A stretch of DNA of 64,000 nucleotides, from assembly GCF_036884655.1 (NCBI RefSeq), contig NC_088342.1, positions 18,067,501 through 18,131,500 of the forward strand. The letters run 5' to 3'. This DNA is from Musa acuminata AAA Group. Lineage: Eukaryota; Streptophyta; Magnoliopsida; Zingiberales; Musaceae. This document shows positions 1-10,407 of the stretch, one piece after another. Below the pieces are notes generated by a model. It was given only the letters and a program-made list of their open reading frames with translations, was not told the DNA's origin and did not search any database. The stretch's first letter is position 1, and the number at the start of each line of letters is the position of its first letter. The position numbers and the translations under genes were made by a program.

Positions 1-928
1 TCCAGGAGCATGAGGAAGAGGTTGTGGATGAAGAACATCAGTCGATCGATATTACGATGCATGCCCTTGCCGGTTATACGCAGTGGGAGGACTTCTGAAG
101 CAACAACCTATCATCATTCTTATTGACACCAGGAGCACTAATAATTTTATGAACAGCAAGGTAACTGTCCGGATGGACTTACCTATAGAGAATTGCAGTA
201 GGTTTGACTTTATAGTCGCCGACAGACGAATTTTGAAGTGTGATCATAGGTGCCCGGGGGTGAAATTATTGCTGCAGGATCAATAGATAATTGCATATTT
301 CTTCCTCCTCCCTCTTGATGACTATGAGGCTATGCTCAGTATTGAATGGTTGATGACATTAGGTGATATTTCTTGGAATTTTATGAAACTAATTATGAAA
401 TTTTACAGTAAGGGGAAACAGGTGATACTACACGGGAAACGTGGGGGCGACGTAACGACAATTTGCACACAACGAAAGGAGAAGGTTTTGCACAAAGCAT
501 GTAGTGGATTTTTAGTACAACTTGAGCAGCAAATTAAGAGAGAGCCAATAGATTTTGAAGATCCAAACCTACTTCCTTTGCTTGCTGAATTTTCAGATAT
601 ATTTGACGAACTAAGCAACCTACCTCCTACCCGTCGACATGATCATTGTATATCGATTCTTTTGGACAAACCTCCAACAAATACTCAGCTATATTGATAC
701 CCACATCTCCAAAAGGATGAAATAGAAAGGATTATAAAAGAGATGCTCAAAACAGGAGTTATTCGGCTAAGTTTCAGCCCCTACTCTTCACTAGTGCTCC
801 TCGTACGAAAGAAGGACGGAACATGGCGAATGTGTATTGATTACCGAGCTCTCAATGGCATAACCATCAAGAACAAATACCCTATTCCAGTAGTAGATGA
901 ATATCTTGATGAATTAAAGGGAGCACAA
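1..928 (+). pseudogene. Ty3/gypsy polyprotein fragment, protease to start of RT (element G0, part 1)
   Basis: Left piece of an outer gypsy element that starts beyond the window. Around 83-286 it reads as a retropepsin region (ILIDTRSTNNF; the usual D-T/S-G site has R in place of G). 332-697 is the protease-RT linker, and 743-934 is the start of RT with [19 protein letters not shown] and a KYPIP motif. Frames are separated by stops (for example near 286 and 697), so this copy is dead. The frame is cut at 928 by element A, and the same frame resumes at 16843. The close match to the protease of G1 (17591-18166, minus) puts both in one gypsy lineage. Confidence 0.85.
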
Positions 929-1613
929 TGTTAGGATCAAGAGCACTAAGAGGGGGGGTGTGAATTAGTGCAGCGGAAAACTTTCTGCGATTAAAACGAA
1001 ACTGCGTTCGAACGATAAAAATGATTTCTGTGTGAAAGCCGATTCTAAGCAAGATGATGTTAAAGTCAATCTTTGAAGGCAGTTTGCAGCTATGATGAAA
1101 ACCAGAATATAGGTGCAAACAGAAATACGACGTTCGTACGAAGAAACTGATTTACGTCTAAATGCTGATTCGTAAATCACTTGATTAGGCAAAATGTAGT
1201 TTAAGTAAGAGTATAAAGGCAGTTTGCAGTTATGGTAGAGCTCAAAACGTAAACGCAATCTGAAATATGATGATCGTACGAAAAAATAGATTTACGTCTA
1301 AACGCTGATTCAAAAAGTGAAAGGCTTGAAACCCGATCGTATATGCGCAGAAAGCAGTAAGCTTCAGAGGAGGTTTGCAGTAAAGATAATATGCTTAAAG
1401 TAAATGCAAACCAAGATTTAGAGTGGTTCGGTCAATCTTGACCTACTCCACTTTTGGCTTCCTCCACCGACAAGGTCACCGACGTCAACTAGAGGCCTTC
1501 CTTCAATAGGCGAAGGCCAACCACCCTTTTACAGTTTTACTCCTTTTGACGGGCTTAGGAGACAACCCTTACAGAAATTTTCTCTCCTCTCTTTACAACT
1601 CAGAACTTGGAAG
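929..1613 (-). repeat. Element A 3' LTR, distal part
   Basis: Begins TGTTAGGATCAAGAG, the same terminus as the 5' LTR at 15080. It holds the G-run next to the LTR end and the conserved U5 block (GGCCTTCCTTCAATAGGCGAAGGCC at 1494-1518). It breaks at 1613, where B inserted with TSD GGAAG (1609-1613 and 8405-8409). The LTR continues at 8410. Confidence 0.9.
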
Positions 1614-3134
1614 TGTTGAATCTCGGATTTTGATGATGAAACTAATTGATTGTGTTTAAATGTTTGACTACATTTTGAGTGATACAGGTCTACTCGATCA
1701 GGATTAGACAATTAACGCAGGAGGAATTGACGTTGCGTCGGAGGAGATCACGTCAGGATATTGGATGGCAGAAGGCTTCGGGCGTCGGGCATCGGGCCAA
1801 GAGCGGAATTGCGCCAAGGATATCGGCATTGTGGAGTTCAACCGCCGATTGGGCAACAAGCCGCAAGAGAGGACGATGCGCCGAAGAATCGGACGAAGCG
1901 CCAACCAATGACGTGCCGAGCAACAGAATGTCAATTCGCTTTATAATAATTGTCTAGATCGGAGTAGAGTTTTGGTTTGTGTGTGCAGGATTAACTACGA
2001 TAACCAAAAAAACACAAAGCGAGAATACCGGAGTCAAGCTCGATGGACGTTTAAGAGACCGAAGAATCATCGGAGATGCTGCCGGAACCATCCGAGAAGA
2101 AATCGGGAACGTGTTGGAAGTTCGCCGAAGAAATCGTCGGAGGCTCGCGGAGATCACCAAGAAGGCTCGGCTACTCGTTAAAGTCATCATAAAGATTGGG
2201 AGCTTGCAGGGAGTCCGTCGGAAGAGTTCGTCGGAAAAGCTCGCCGGAACAAGACTCGACGTTCGCGGTTAAAAAACTTGCTTAGGATGTTTTTTTTTAT
2301 GTAGTTCACCTGTAATTAGGATTAGGATTAAGAGATAATCCTATATCCTGGTTAGGGGCCAACTGGGGCCAAAATCAGATTTGGTTTGGGCGAAAAATAA
2401 GCCAAACCAATGAATCGGAAAGTCAGGCGGTGGAACCGCCTGGCTGGGCGGTGGCACCGCCCAGCACCCGAGTGCTGGGCGGTGACACCTCCTTGGCTGG
2501 GCGGTGGCACCGCCCAGCACCCGAACGCTGGGCGGTGGCACCGCCTGGCTGGGCGGTGGAACCGCCAGCACCGGGAACCCTAAGAGAATTCAAATTTTGG
2601 AGCCCAAAATTTGAATCCTCTTGAGGCCTATAAATACCCCTCAAATCTCAGCTGAGGTTACAACTTTTGAGAAGCATTTTGATTGAGAGAAAAGTCTTAG
2701 AAAGTCTTAGCAAGCCTTGTTTTCAATTTGCTAGAGAGTTCTCCTCCTTCTTTCTTATTGAAAATTTGTAAGAGGTTGAGCTGCTTGTAAAAGGTTGTAA
2801 GAGGGGTGTTTACCCTTCCATTTCAAGAGACTTGCTAGTGGAAGGTGGGAGCCTCATCGAAGAGGGGCCTCGCAAGTGGAGTAGGTCATTTGACCGAACC
2901 ACTCTAAAAATCGGCGTAATCTCTGGTTTGCTTTTTATTATTGTCATTTACATTACTGCAAATCTTCTTACTGCTTTAGTTCCTTATTACTCTTGCTGTG
3001 CAACTTTAAGAATACGCCTTCAAGTTAAATTTCTCAAGTTTCATTCTTAACGTACGAAAGATTTTGTTAAAATCGAAGTTTTAATCCGCTGCACTAATTC
3101 ACCCCCCCCTCTTAGTGCCGCTCCGATCCTAACA
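1614..3134 (+). repeat. Element B 5' LTR
   Basis: TGTTGAATCTCGG ... CGATCCTAACA, 1,521 bp. It differs from the 3' LTR at a single position found by eye (G at 2600 versus A at 7870). Short ORFs inside it (for example 1679-1957, 1979-2272, 2832-3050) recur identically in the other LTR and have no recognisable domain, so I do not call them genes. Confidence 0.95.
2426..2636 (+). promoter_or_regulatory. Putative LTR promoter of B: GC-palindrome array and TATA box
   Basis: Six near-copies of the self-complementary GGCGGTGGCACCGCC (first at 2426-2440 and 2447-2461, last near 2556) sit upstream of TATAAATA at 2629-2636, inside the context GGCCTATAAATACCCC. The 3' LTR has the same block, with TATA at 7899-7906. 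The TATA box is a sequence match only; the start site is not known. Confidence 0.65.
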
Positions 3135-3150
3135 AGTGGTATCAGAGCCA
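3135..3150 (+). promoter_or_regulatory. Primer-binding site, element B
   Basis: AGTGGTATCAGAGCCA directly after the 5' LTR, complementary to initiator tRNA-Met. Confidence 0.9.
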
Positions 3151-3184
3151 CGTTTTTCTACCTTGGTTTAACACCCAAATAGAA

Positions 3185-4105
3185 ATGGCTCTTTACGGCT
3201 TTCAAGAGGGTCACTCTCTCATTTGTCCTCCCTTTTTCAATGGGACGGACTACACTTGTTGGAAAACTCGAATGAGAGTTTTCTTACTTTCTTTGGATTT
3301 GAATTTATGGGACATAGTCGAAAATGGATTTGAAATGTCTTTTCTCCCAATGAACCATTGGAATGATTTGGAGAAGAAGATGTTTTCTTTAAATGCAAAG
3401 GCTATGAATGCCTTATATTGTGCACTTGACAAAAGTGAATTTAATCGCGTTTCGATGTGTGACTCGGCTTTTGATATTTGGAGAACTCTAGAGGTCACTC
3501 ATGAAGGCACTAGCCGAGTGAAAGAGTCCAAAATCAATATTCTTGTGCATTCTTACGAACTTTTCCGGATGAAACCAAGTGAGTCCATCGGAGACATGTA
3601 CACCCGGTTCACGGATGTCATCAATGGACTCAAAGCTCTTGGTAAAAGTTTTTCTAATTTTGAACTAGTCACTAAAATCTTAAGATCCCTTCCAAAAAGT
3701 TGGGATCCAAAAGTTACGGCCATTCAAGAGGCCAAGGACCTTAAAACATTCCCTCTCGAAGAACTTATTGGGTCTCTAATGACCTACGAAATGAACAATG
3801 TGACAAAAAAGAAACTCGAGAACAACCTTCCAAATGATAGGAAGGATTTGGGACATAGAACACATGAATACCACTCGAGCATAAGCTCAAGTGATGATGA
3901 ACTTAAACTACAAATGAAACAAAAATTAAAAAGCAAAAAGAATGGAACTACTTGCTTTGAACGCAAGAAGAACAAAAGTTGGGATGAATTGAGCTCTTCC
4001 GAAGACGAGGAGAAAATCAAGAAAGGCGAGGTGGCAAACTATGCCTCACCCTCTTACAACAATGAGGTAATCAAAATCCCACTAATTTATTTTGATATTA
4101 CATAA
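3185..4105 (+). CDS. gag: Truncated copia Gag, 306 aa, no zinc knuckle (element B)
   Basis: Starts ATG 35 bp after the PBS (MALYGFQEGHSLICPPFFNG) and runs 306 codons without a stop. Residues about 1-205 are the SIRE-type capsid domain, colinear with gag of A (FNGTDYTCWKTRM, SLPKSWDPKVTAIQEAKDL, PLEELIGSLMTYEM). After that, where A has CYECKKPGHYKNDC, B has CFERKKNKSWDELSSSEDEE, and the protein ends with a short tail (PLIYFDIT). Both zinc knuckles and the coiled-coil region are absent. The same shortened form is found at 28520-29440 and 58381-59301, so it is an inherited family form and not a local break. Expected role: capsid assembly, with RNA binding reduced or supplied by a partner. Confidence 0.9.
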   Translation: MALYGFQEGHSLICPPFFNGTDYTCWKTRMRVFLLSLDLNLWDIVENGFEMSFLPMNHWNDLEKKMFSLNAKAMNALYCALDKSEFNRVSMCDSAFDIWRTLEVTHEGTSRVKESKINILVHSYELFRMKPSESIGDMYTRFTDVINGLKALGKSFSNFELVTKILRSLPKSWDPKVTAIQEAKDLKTFPLEELIGSLMTYEMNNVTKKKLENNLPNDRKDLGHRTHEYHSSISSSDDELKLQMKQKLKSKKNGTTCFERKKNKSWDELSSSEDEEKIKKGEVANYASPSYNNEVIKIPLIYFDIT

Positions 4106-6883
4106 TACTTTCTTGAGTTATTTTTAATTTTGTTTAGGATTAATTTTCTTGAAAATTGCATGTGTTATGTTAATGCAGTAAAATGTTAGATATAAATCTA
4201 ATTCTTATACACCTAGTAAGATTAATCTTATATATGTGCTTGAGAAGCAAGAATTTGTACTTTGACGATTTCCATATTGATTTTCAATGACGATGCATGA
4301 CTTTTGAATGGAAGGTTTTATGATTTTTTTTATGAACCTTATCTTTGGTTTTCAAACATGATGTATAGTTTTGACATATGAACAAAATTTGAGCATGCTA
4401 AGATAAAGTTAATCATATAAATTAAAACTAAAGAAGTTTTAGTTATCTATAAGAATCATTCAAAATTATGTTCAATAAAAATGCAAAATGATGGAATGAA
4501 AATATTAAATGTTTTAATACCATTTTATGCATGAGATTTTAAAAGTTATACATAATGATCTTGATGGTTGTTATGAAGAAATTTGTTTTTCGATCCTAAA
4601 TGATTGATGATATATATATATTTTTTGGCACAAAAAGGACAAAGGCATACTTATATGAAACAACTAAATAGATAAAAGTATTTTTCTTGAAAATTCTTGG
4701 TTTGATGAATCTATTTTATCATCTTTTTATGAATATCTTGAAAATGATTTTGATTTGATGATTTGAATTTGAATGAGCTTTATCTTGATTTTTCGAGATT
4801 TATAACTTGAGATTTACTCTATAAAAATCAAGATCTTGTATCCTCAATGTTCCTTTTTAGCATCTATTATCCAAATGAATTATGATTGGTATCATTGCTA
4901 TATTTCTTCTTATCGTGCACTAAAGAGAAAATTTTTCTAAATGAATCGTGATATTTCGGAACCACAATTCTTTTTATGATTCACAATGAATTGAGAAATT
5001 TTATATGCTTGAATTAATATCTTATTCTAAGATTGAATGAATTTTATCTATATCATGATCTCCTAAGATTTTTTCTTGATTATTTAAGAGGAGATTTTTC
5101 AAAACAAAACGTGTCTTCTATTATTATCTTTTCATGATATGATTTTCATGCAATTCCTTGTACTCATGAAATATTTATCTCATCACCCAATAACTCTTCT
5201 TGATATTCCTTATGTGATGAAACAAAATAATGCATGAAATTCAAATAAGAAGTTAATGATCATGCATGATAGGATGTAATGAATTTTGACATTTAGATAC
5301 TATCATTTGAATAGCTATGATCATGTTGCCAAAATGATTTATCATGAATGCTTGAATATCATGTATGATATGCCGATATTGATGATTGATTTATTTGTAT
5401 CATGCATGAAAAATAAAAGATATAGTTTTGAAATTGTGCATGTTCGAATTTGAAAATATGATGATGCATAATGATTAAATTGTGCAATGAAAATATTAAA
5501 CATTTTGAAACCATGTTTTAGTGTCATGCATAATGATCATGCTTAATAAATTTCGAAATTATGGATGATGAATCTTTTACGATTTATGGATCATTGATTT
5601 TTACCATAATCAAAGTACCGTATTGATTTTTGTTGTAATAAATCTTACTCTTTCGGTTTTAAACATGATAAATGTTTTTATTTGGTATAAATGAAACAAA
5701 ATCATATGTTTTGAAATAATCGAAAAGAGGATAACATTCTTGAAAATTATTTTGCTCAATCTTATTGATTTTGATGAATCCATTTGTATCATCTTTGTGA
5801 ATCTCTTGGATTTTGATAATGATTTTGATGATTTAAATTTGAATAATTTTTTATTGAAATCATGATCTTGATCTCTTGAAATTCATAACATGAAATCCTG
5901 CATGAAATACAAATGGGGATAAGTTTTTGGTAGGATATAATTTGACAAATTGATACCATCATGATATGAAACATTTATGATTTGCAATGATATATGCAAT
6001 ACTTGTGCTTTCTAATTATGATGTGATGTATTACATATGATGTAAATCATGATTTAAAATACTATGAGTTGTTGCTAAAATGATGTATTATAAATATTGA
6101 TTTAATGTTTTGTATCATGAATACTCTAAATGATGAATATTTGATATCATGATCAAAATGTTGACAAATAGTTAAAAATTTTAGTATCATGTATGATATC
6201 CTTATAATGGTGATCGATTTATTCAATATCATGCATAAATGAATATAAGGTTTTTGAAAATGTGCATATTCTAATTTGAAAATATGATGATGCACAATTA
6301 AGATTGATACTTACCTTTGTCATAATTGATGTAATGGGTCTTCCCTTCTTTTTGACAATGACAAAGGGGGAGATAGCTTGCTTGCACAAGTCAAGAAGAT
6401 ACAAAAACTTGATTACTTGCTTGCCTATCTTAAGTAGCAAAGATTGCTAACTTGCTTATTTCAAGAAGCAAAAGTTGTCTTCTTGAACATCATTATCTTG
6501 CCCATCTCAAGAAGCAAGTGTTGAATTGCCATGATTGAACTTAAGAATCTTGCTATACTTTTGTGCTTATATGTTGTGATGAAAATCTAGCTTTATGTTG
6601 CAAAAACTTGCATATCTTTTAAAATAGCTAGAGCTACTTCTCCTTTTTGTTGATGACATAGGGGGAGAAGTATATTGATGACTTCATGCATTGAATTAAA
6701 TATTATATATTTGCATGATAGTTTAAATGTTTTTCATAACATGTGATGAATGTTACTTGGATTTGGGATAATCCAAGTGTTCTATCAATGGCATATTGAT
6801 AGGGGGAGTTTAGTTAAACTCCGGGGAGTTAAGGTTAACTCCGTTAGTCATCAATTAGTTGTCATCATCAAAAAGGGGGAGAT
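4106..6883 (+). other. AT-rich noncoding internal region of element B with repeated polypurine tracts
   Basis: 2.8 kb rich in ATGATG and TCATGCATGA-like words, with no ORF I can support on either strand. Homologous to 29441-32840 in C. Near the 3' end, purine tracts of the form AAAGGGGGAGA occur at about 6363-6373, 6658-6668, 6800-6808 and 6870-6882. The last one touches the 3' LTR and is the expected polypurine tract. Confidence 0.75.
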
Positions 6884-8404
6884 TGTTGAATCTCGGATTT
6901 TGATGATGAAACTAATTGATTGTGTTTAAATGTTTGACTACATTTTGAGTGATACAGGTCTACTCGATCAGGATTAGACAATTAACGCAGGAGGAATTGA
7001 CGTTGCGTCGGAGGAGATCACGTCAGGATATTGGATGGCAGAAGGCTTCGGGCGTCGGGCATCGGGCCAAGAGCGGAATTGCGCCAAGGATATCGGCATT
7101 GTGGAGTTCAACCGCCGATTGGGCAACAAGCCGCAAGAGAGGACGATGCGCCGAAGAATCGGACGAAGCGCCAACCAATGACGTGCCGAGCAACAGAATG
7201 TCAATTCGCTTTATAATAATTGTCTAGATCGGAGTAGAGTTTTGGTTTGTGTGTGCAGGATTAACTACGATAACCAAAAAAACACAAAGCGAGAATACCG
7301 GAGTCAAGCTCGATGGACGTTTAAGAGACCGAAGAATCATCGGAGATGCTGCCGGAACCATCCGAGAAGAAATCGGGAACGTGTTGGAAGTTCGCCGAAG
7401 AAATCGTCGGAGGCTCGCGGAGATCACCAAGAAGGCTCGGCTACTCGTTAAAGTCATCATAAAGATTGGGAGCTTGCAGGGAGTCCGTCGGAAGAGTTCG
7501 TCGGAAAAGCTCGCCGGAACAAGACTCGACGTTCGCGGTTAAAAAACTTGCTTAGGATGTTTTTTTTTATGTAGTTCACCTGTAATTAGGATTAGGATTA
7601 AGAGATAATCCTATATCCTGGTTAGGGGCCAACTGGGGCCAAAATCAGATTTGGTTTGGGCGAAAAATAAGCCAAACCAATGAATCGGAAAGTCAGGCGG
7701 TGGAACCGCCTGGCTGGGCGGTGGCACCGCCCAGCACCCGAGTGCTGGGCGGTGACACCTCCTTGGCTGGGCGGTGGCACCGCCCAGCACCCGAACGCTG
7801 GGCGGTGGCACCGCCTGGCTGGGCGGTGGAACCGCCAGCACCGGGAACCCTAAGAGAATTCAAATTTTAGAGCCCAAAATTTGAATCCTCTTGAGGCCTA
7901 TAAATACCCCTCAAATCTCAGCTGAGGTTACAACTTTTGAGAAGCATTTTGATTGAGAGAAAAGTCTTAGAAAGTCTTAGCAAGCCTTGTTTTCAATTTG
8001 CTAGAGAGTTCTCCTCCTTCTTTCTTATTGAAAATTTGTAAGAGGTTGAGCTGCTTGTAAAAGGTTGTAAGAGGGGTGTTTACCCTTCCATTTCAAGAGA
8101 CTTGCTAGTGGAAGGTGGGAGCCTCATCGAAGAGGGGCCTCGCAAGTGGAGTAGGTCATTTGACCGAACCACTCTAAAAATCGGCGTAATCTCTGGTTTG
8201 CTTTTTATTATTGTCATTTACATTACTGCAAATCTTCTTACTGCTTTAGTTCCTTATTACTCTTGCTGTGCAACTTTAAGAATACGCCTTCAAGTTAAAT
8301 TTCTCAAGTTTCATTCTTAACGTACGAAAGATTTTGTTAAAATCGAAGTTTTAATCCGCTGCACTAATTCACCCCCCCCTCTTAGTGCCGCTCCGATCCT
8401 AACA
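6884..8404 (+). repeat. Element B 3' LTR
   Basis: 1,521 bp, same length as the 5' LTR and almost identical (one substitution seen). TATA box at 7899-7906. The right end is followed by TSD GGAAG. Confidence 0.95.
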
Positions 8405-9402
8405 GGAAGAACAGAGGGAGAAGAACTTTTGGCCTTTACAACAATTTTGAGCTTTAAGAATCATAGAAAGGATCAAGATTTCGGTGTAAAATTTCTTACC
8501 TATCAGTGCTGAATGGGTAGGGTATTTATAGGCCCTAACCCAGTTCAAATTTGGAGCTCAAAACTATCAATTCCCGGAATTCCGGGATCAGGCGGTTGCA
8601 CCTCCTGACTGGAGCGGTTGCACCGCCTGGCAGAGCTCGAAGACTGAGCCTCTGGGTGGTGCTACCTCCTGTCAGGGGCGGTTGCACCTCCTGACAAAGC
8701 TCGAAGACCGAGCTCAGGCGGTTGCACCTCCTGACTGAGGCGGTTGCACCGCCTGGCAGAGCTCGAAGATTGAGCTCAGGCGGTGCTACCTCCTGTTAGG
8801 GGAGGTTGCACCGCCCAATCTCGCTCGGAGACTGAGCCCAGGCGGTGCAACCTCCTGCCTTGGGCGGTTCAATCTCCTGGCAGAAATTAGGGTCCGAATG
8901 GGTTGATCCATTAGGGCCAATTTGGGTTTTTCAGGGACCCAATTGCCCCAAGATTAAGTTAATGGGATCACCTCCCATTTCCAACTTAATCAATGTGCTA
9001 ACTACGATTTTTCCTAAGACATTTACTGCAACTTGCTCAGGTGCGTCAATCGCTTCTTCCGGCGAGCTTCCGGTGAACTTCCGTCGATCATCCGATGAAC
9101 CCTCGGTGATGCTCCTGCGAACTTCCGGCAAACTCCTGGACTTGCGACGATTCACTTGGCGAGTTCCGACGAGCTTCTTTGGCAAGCTTATGGACTTCTC
9201 GGATTTGTTCCCGCAGAACCTCCGACGACTGTCCGAACTTCCGTCGAACTCTCGAACTCTCAATGTGATCATTGTCTTGACTCCGGCGCAACTCCTGCAG
9301 CATATCTTACTTTCATCGTAGTTAATCCTGCACACTTATCTCAACATATAGATTAGATAACAAATGACAATTGACTTCATCATCAAAATCCGAGATTCAA
9401 CA
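8405..9402 (-). repeat. Element A 3' LTR, proximal part
   Basis: Resumes after B (TSD copy 8405-8409) and ends GAGATTCAACA at 9402. It carries an inverted TATA box (8523-8530) followed by a block of repeated GCGGTTGCACC(T/G)CC motifs (8590-8880). With 929-1613 the LTR totals about 1,680 bp, against 1,763 bp for the other copy. The size difference includes a visible gap near 9060 relative to 16480-16515. Confidence 0.88.
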
Positions 9403-10407
9403 ATCTCCCCCTTTTTGATGATGACAATCAATTGATAATGGAGTTAACCTTAACTCCCCCTATCTATATGCCATACTTGAGATAAGTCATTCTTGAATTC
9501 AAGACCTAAGAATTCAAGCGACATATTGATAAGTTAAATCATTTGAACTTATCAATACTCCCATCATGATTCCCATCATGATGTATCTCTCTAAAGATGA
9601 TGTCAAGGCTTGACATTCATTGCCAAATTTTACATAACAATTTTGAATGATGGTAATTGTAGCAATTCATCATATTGTAAGATATCAACATGTAAAGCTA
9701 TGAAGTAAGATTTTGATATCATTACATGATGTACACATTTCAAATATTTTAGCAAGTGTTGCATTTCTTCACATGGTAAGATATCAACTCAAGGCATAAT
9801 GCAAATTAATGCATGGCATCTGTTCATATATCTCTTGGTGATGCAAGCATGACATAATCATAGCATCAGTGTTTATAGCATCAATTCATATATTTCTCCC
9901 CCTTTGTCATCAACAAAAAGCATGGTAGATGTGATACCAGGAGAACAATATAAGCAAGTTATCAAGCATATAAAGGAAGGCATGATACGTAGATTGCTTT
10001 GAATACTTCTTCCTTCCTTTTTTGTTATAATCCTTTGTGCATGAAGGAGGAAAGCCATTTGTGATTCCAGCTATTTGTGAGTTTACTTTGAGTCAAGATA
10101 TGTGTTTGAAACAGCTTTTTGCAAGTAAAAATACTATCATTCATATTTCAAGATGGAATTCATAAGCAGGAATCATTTCATCAAATCCATTTAAAAAAAA
10201 TATTTTTCATAAGAGTGTATGAGAAAATTTGATTTTTATCATTCCAACTGTTAAGCGAATCCGAAAATGAGATGAATTCTTTCATGTATTCGGACAAGAC
10301 TATGCTACAGATTTTCAAATACAATCATGAAGACAAAACACATGTTATGTAATGGCAATCAAGTGATTTGATCATTCAATAAAGTCTGAAAAATAATTTT
10401 AACTAGT
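9403..10407 (-). other. Element A 3' noncoding tail with polypurine tracts
   Basis: About 1 kb without a supported gene between the RT-RNase H stop and the 3' LTR. On the minus strand, purine tracts (AAAAAGGGGGAG type) occur next to the LTR (9404-9415) and again near 9455 and 9896. The LTR-proximal tract is the likely plus-strand primer site. Other SIRE-type elements have an envelope-like ORF here, but none is seen. Confidence 0.7.

Larger units (their letters stand above)
1614..8404 (+). mobile_element. Element B: gag-only SIRE-related retrotransposon, very recent
   Basis: A 6,791-bp element inserted in the A 3' LTR with perfect 5-bp TSDs GGAAG (1609-1613, 8405-8409). The LTRs are 1614-3134 and 6884-8404, both 1,521 bp. 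The internal part holds a PBS, one intact gag ORF (3185-4105), 2.8 kb of AT-rich noncoding DNA and a terminal purine tract. There is no protease, integrase, RT or RNase H, so it depends on enzymes from a relative such as A. It resembles the plant TR-GAG class of nonautonomous elements. Confidence 0.95.

Noticed and set aside
83..934. Possible endogenous pararetrovirus (reverse transcriptase with protease)
   Set aside because: LTRs, PBS, integrase remnants and TSDs identify LTR retrotransposons. No movement-protein or coat-protein region typical of plant pararetroviruses is seen.
1679..2272. ORFs of 60-97 codons in the B LTR, repeated at 6949-7542 and in modified form in C
   Set aside because: They recur because the LTR is repeated. 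They have no domain, overlap on both strands, and change frame between families.
2341..2644. Pro/Gly-rich ORFs such as 2341-2571 and 61028-61396
   Set aside because: They are readings of the palindromic GC repeat in several frames, with no gene structure.
3135..3150. tRNA-Met-like matches at the PBS positions
   Set aside because: Only 12-16 bases match and each follows an LTR, so they are primer-binding sites and not tRNA genes.
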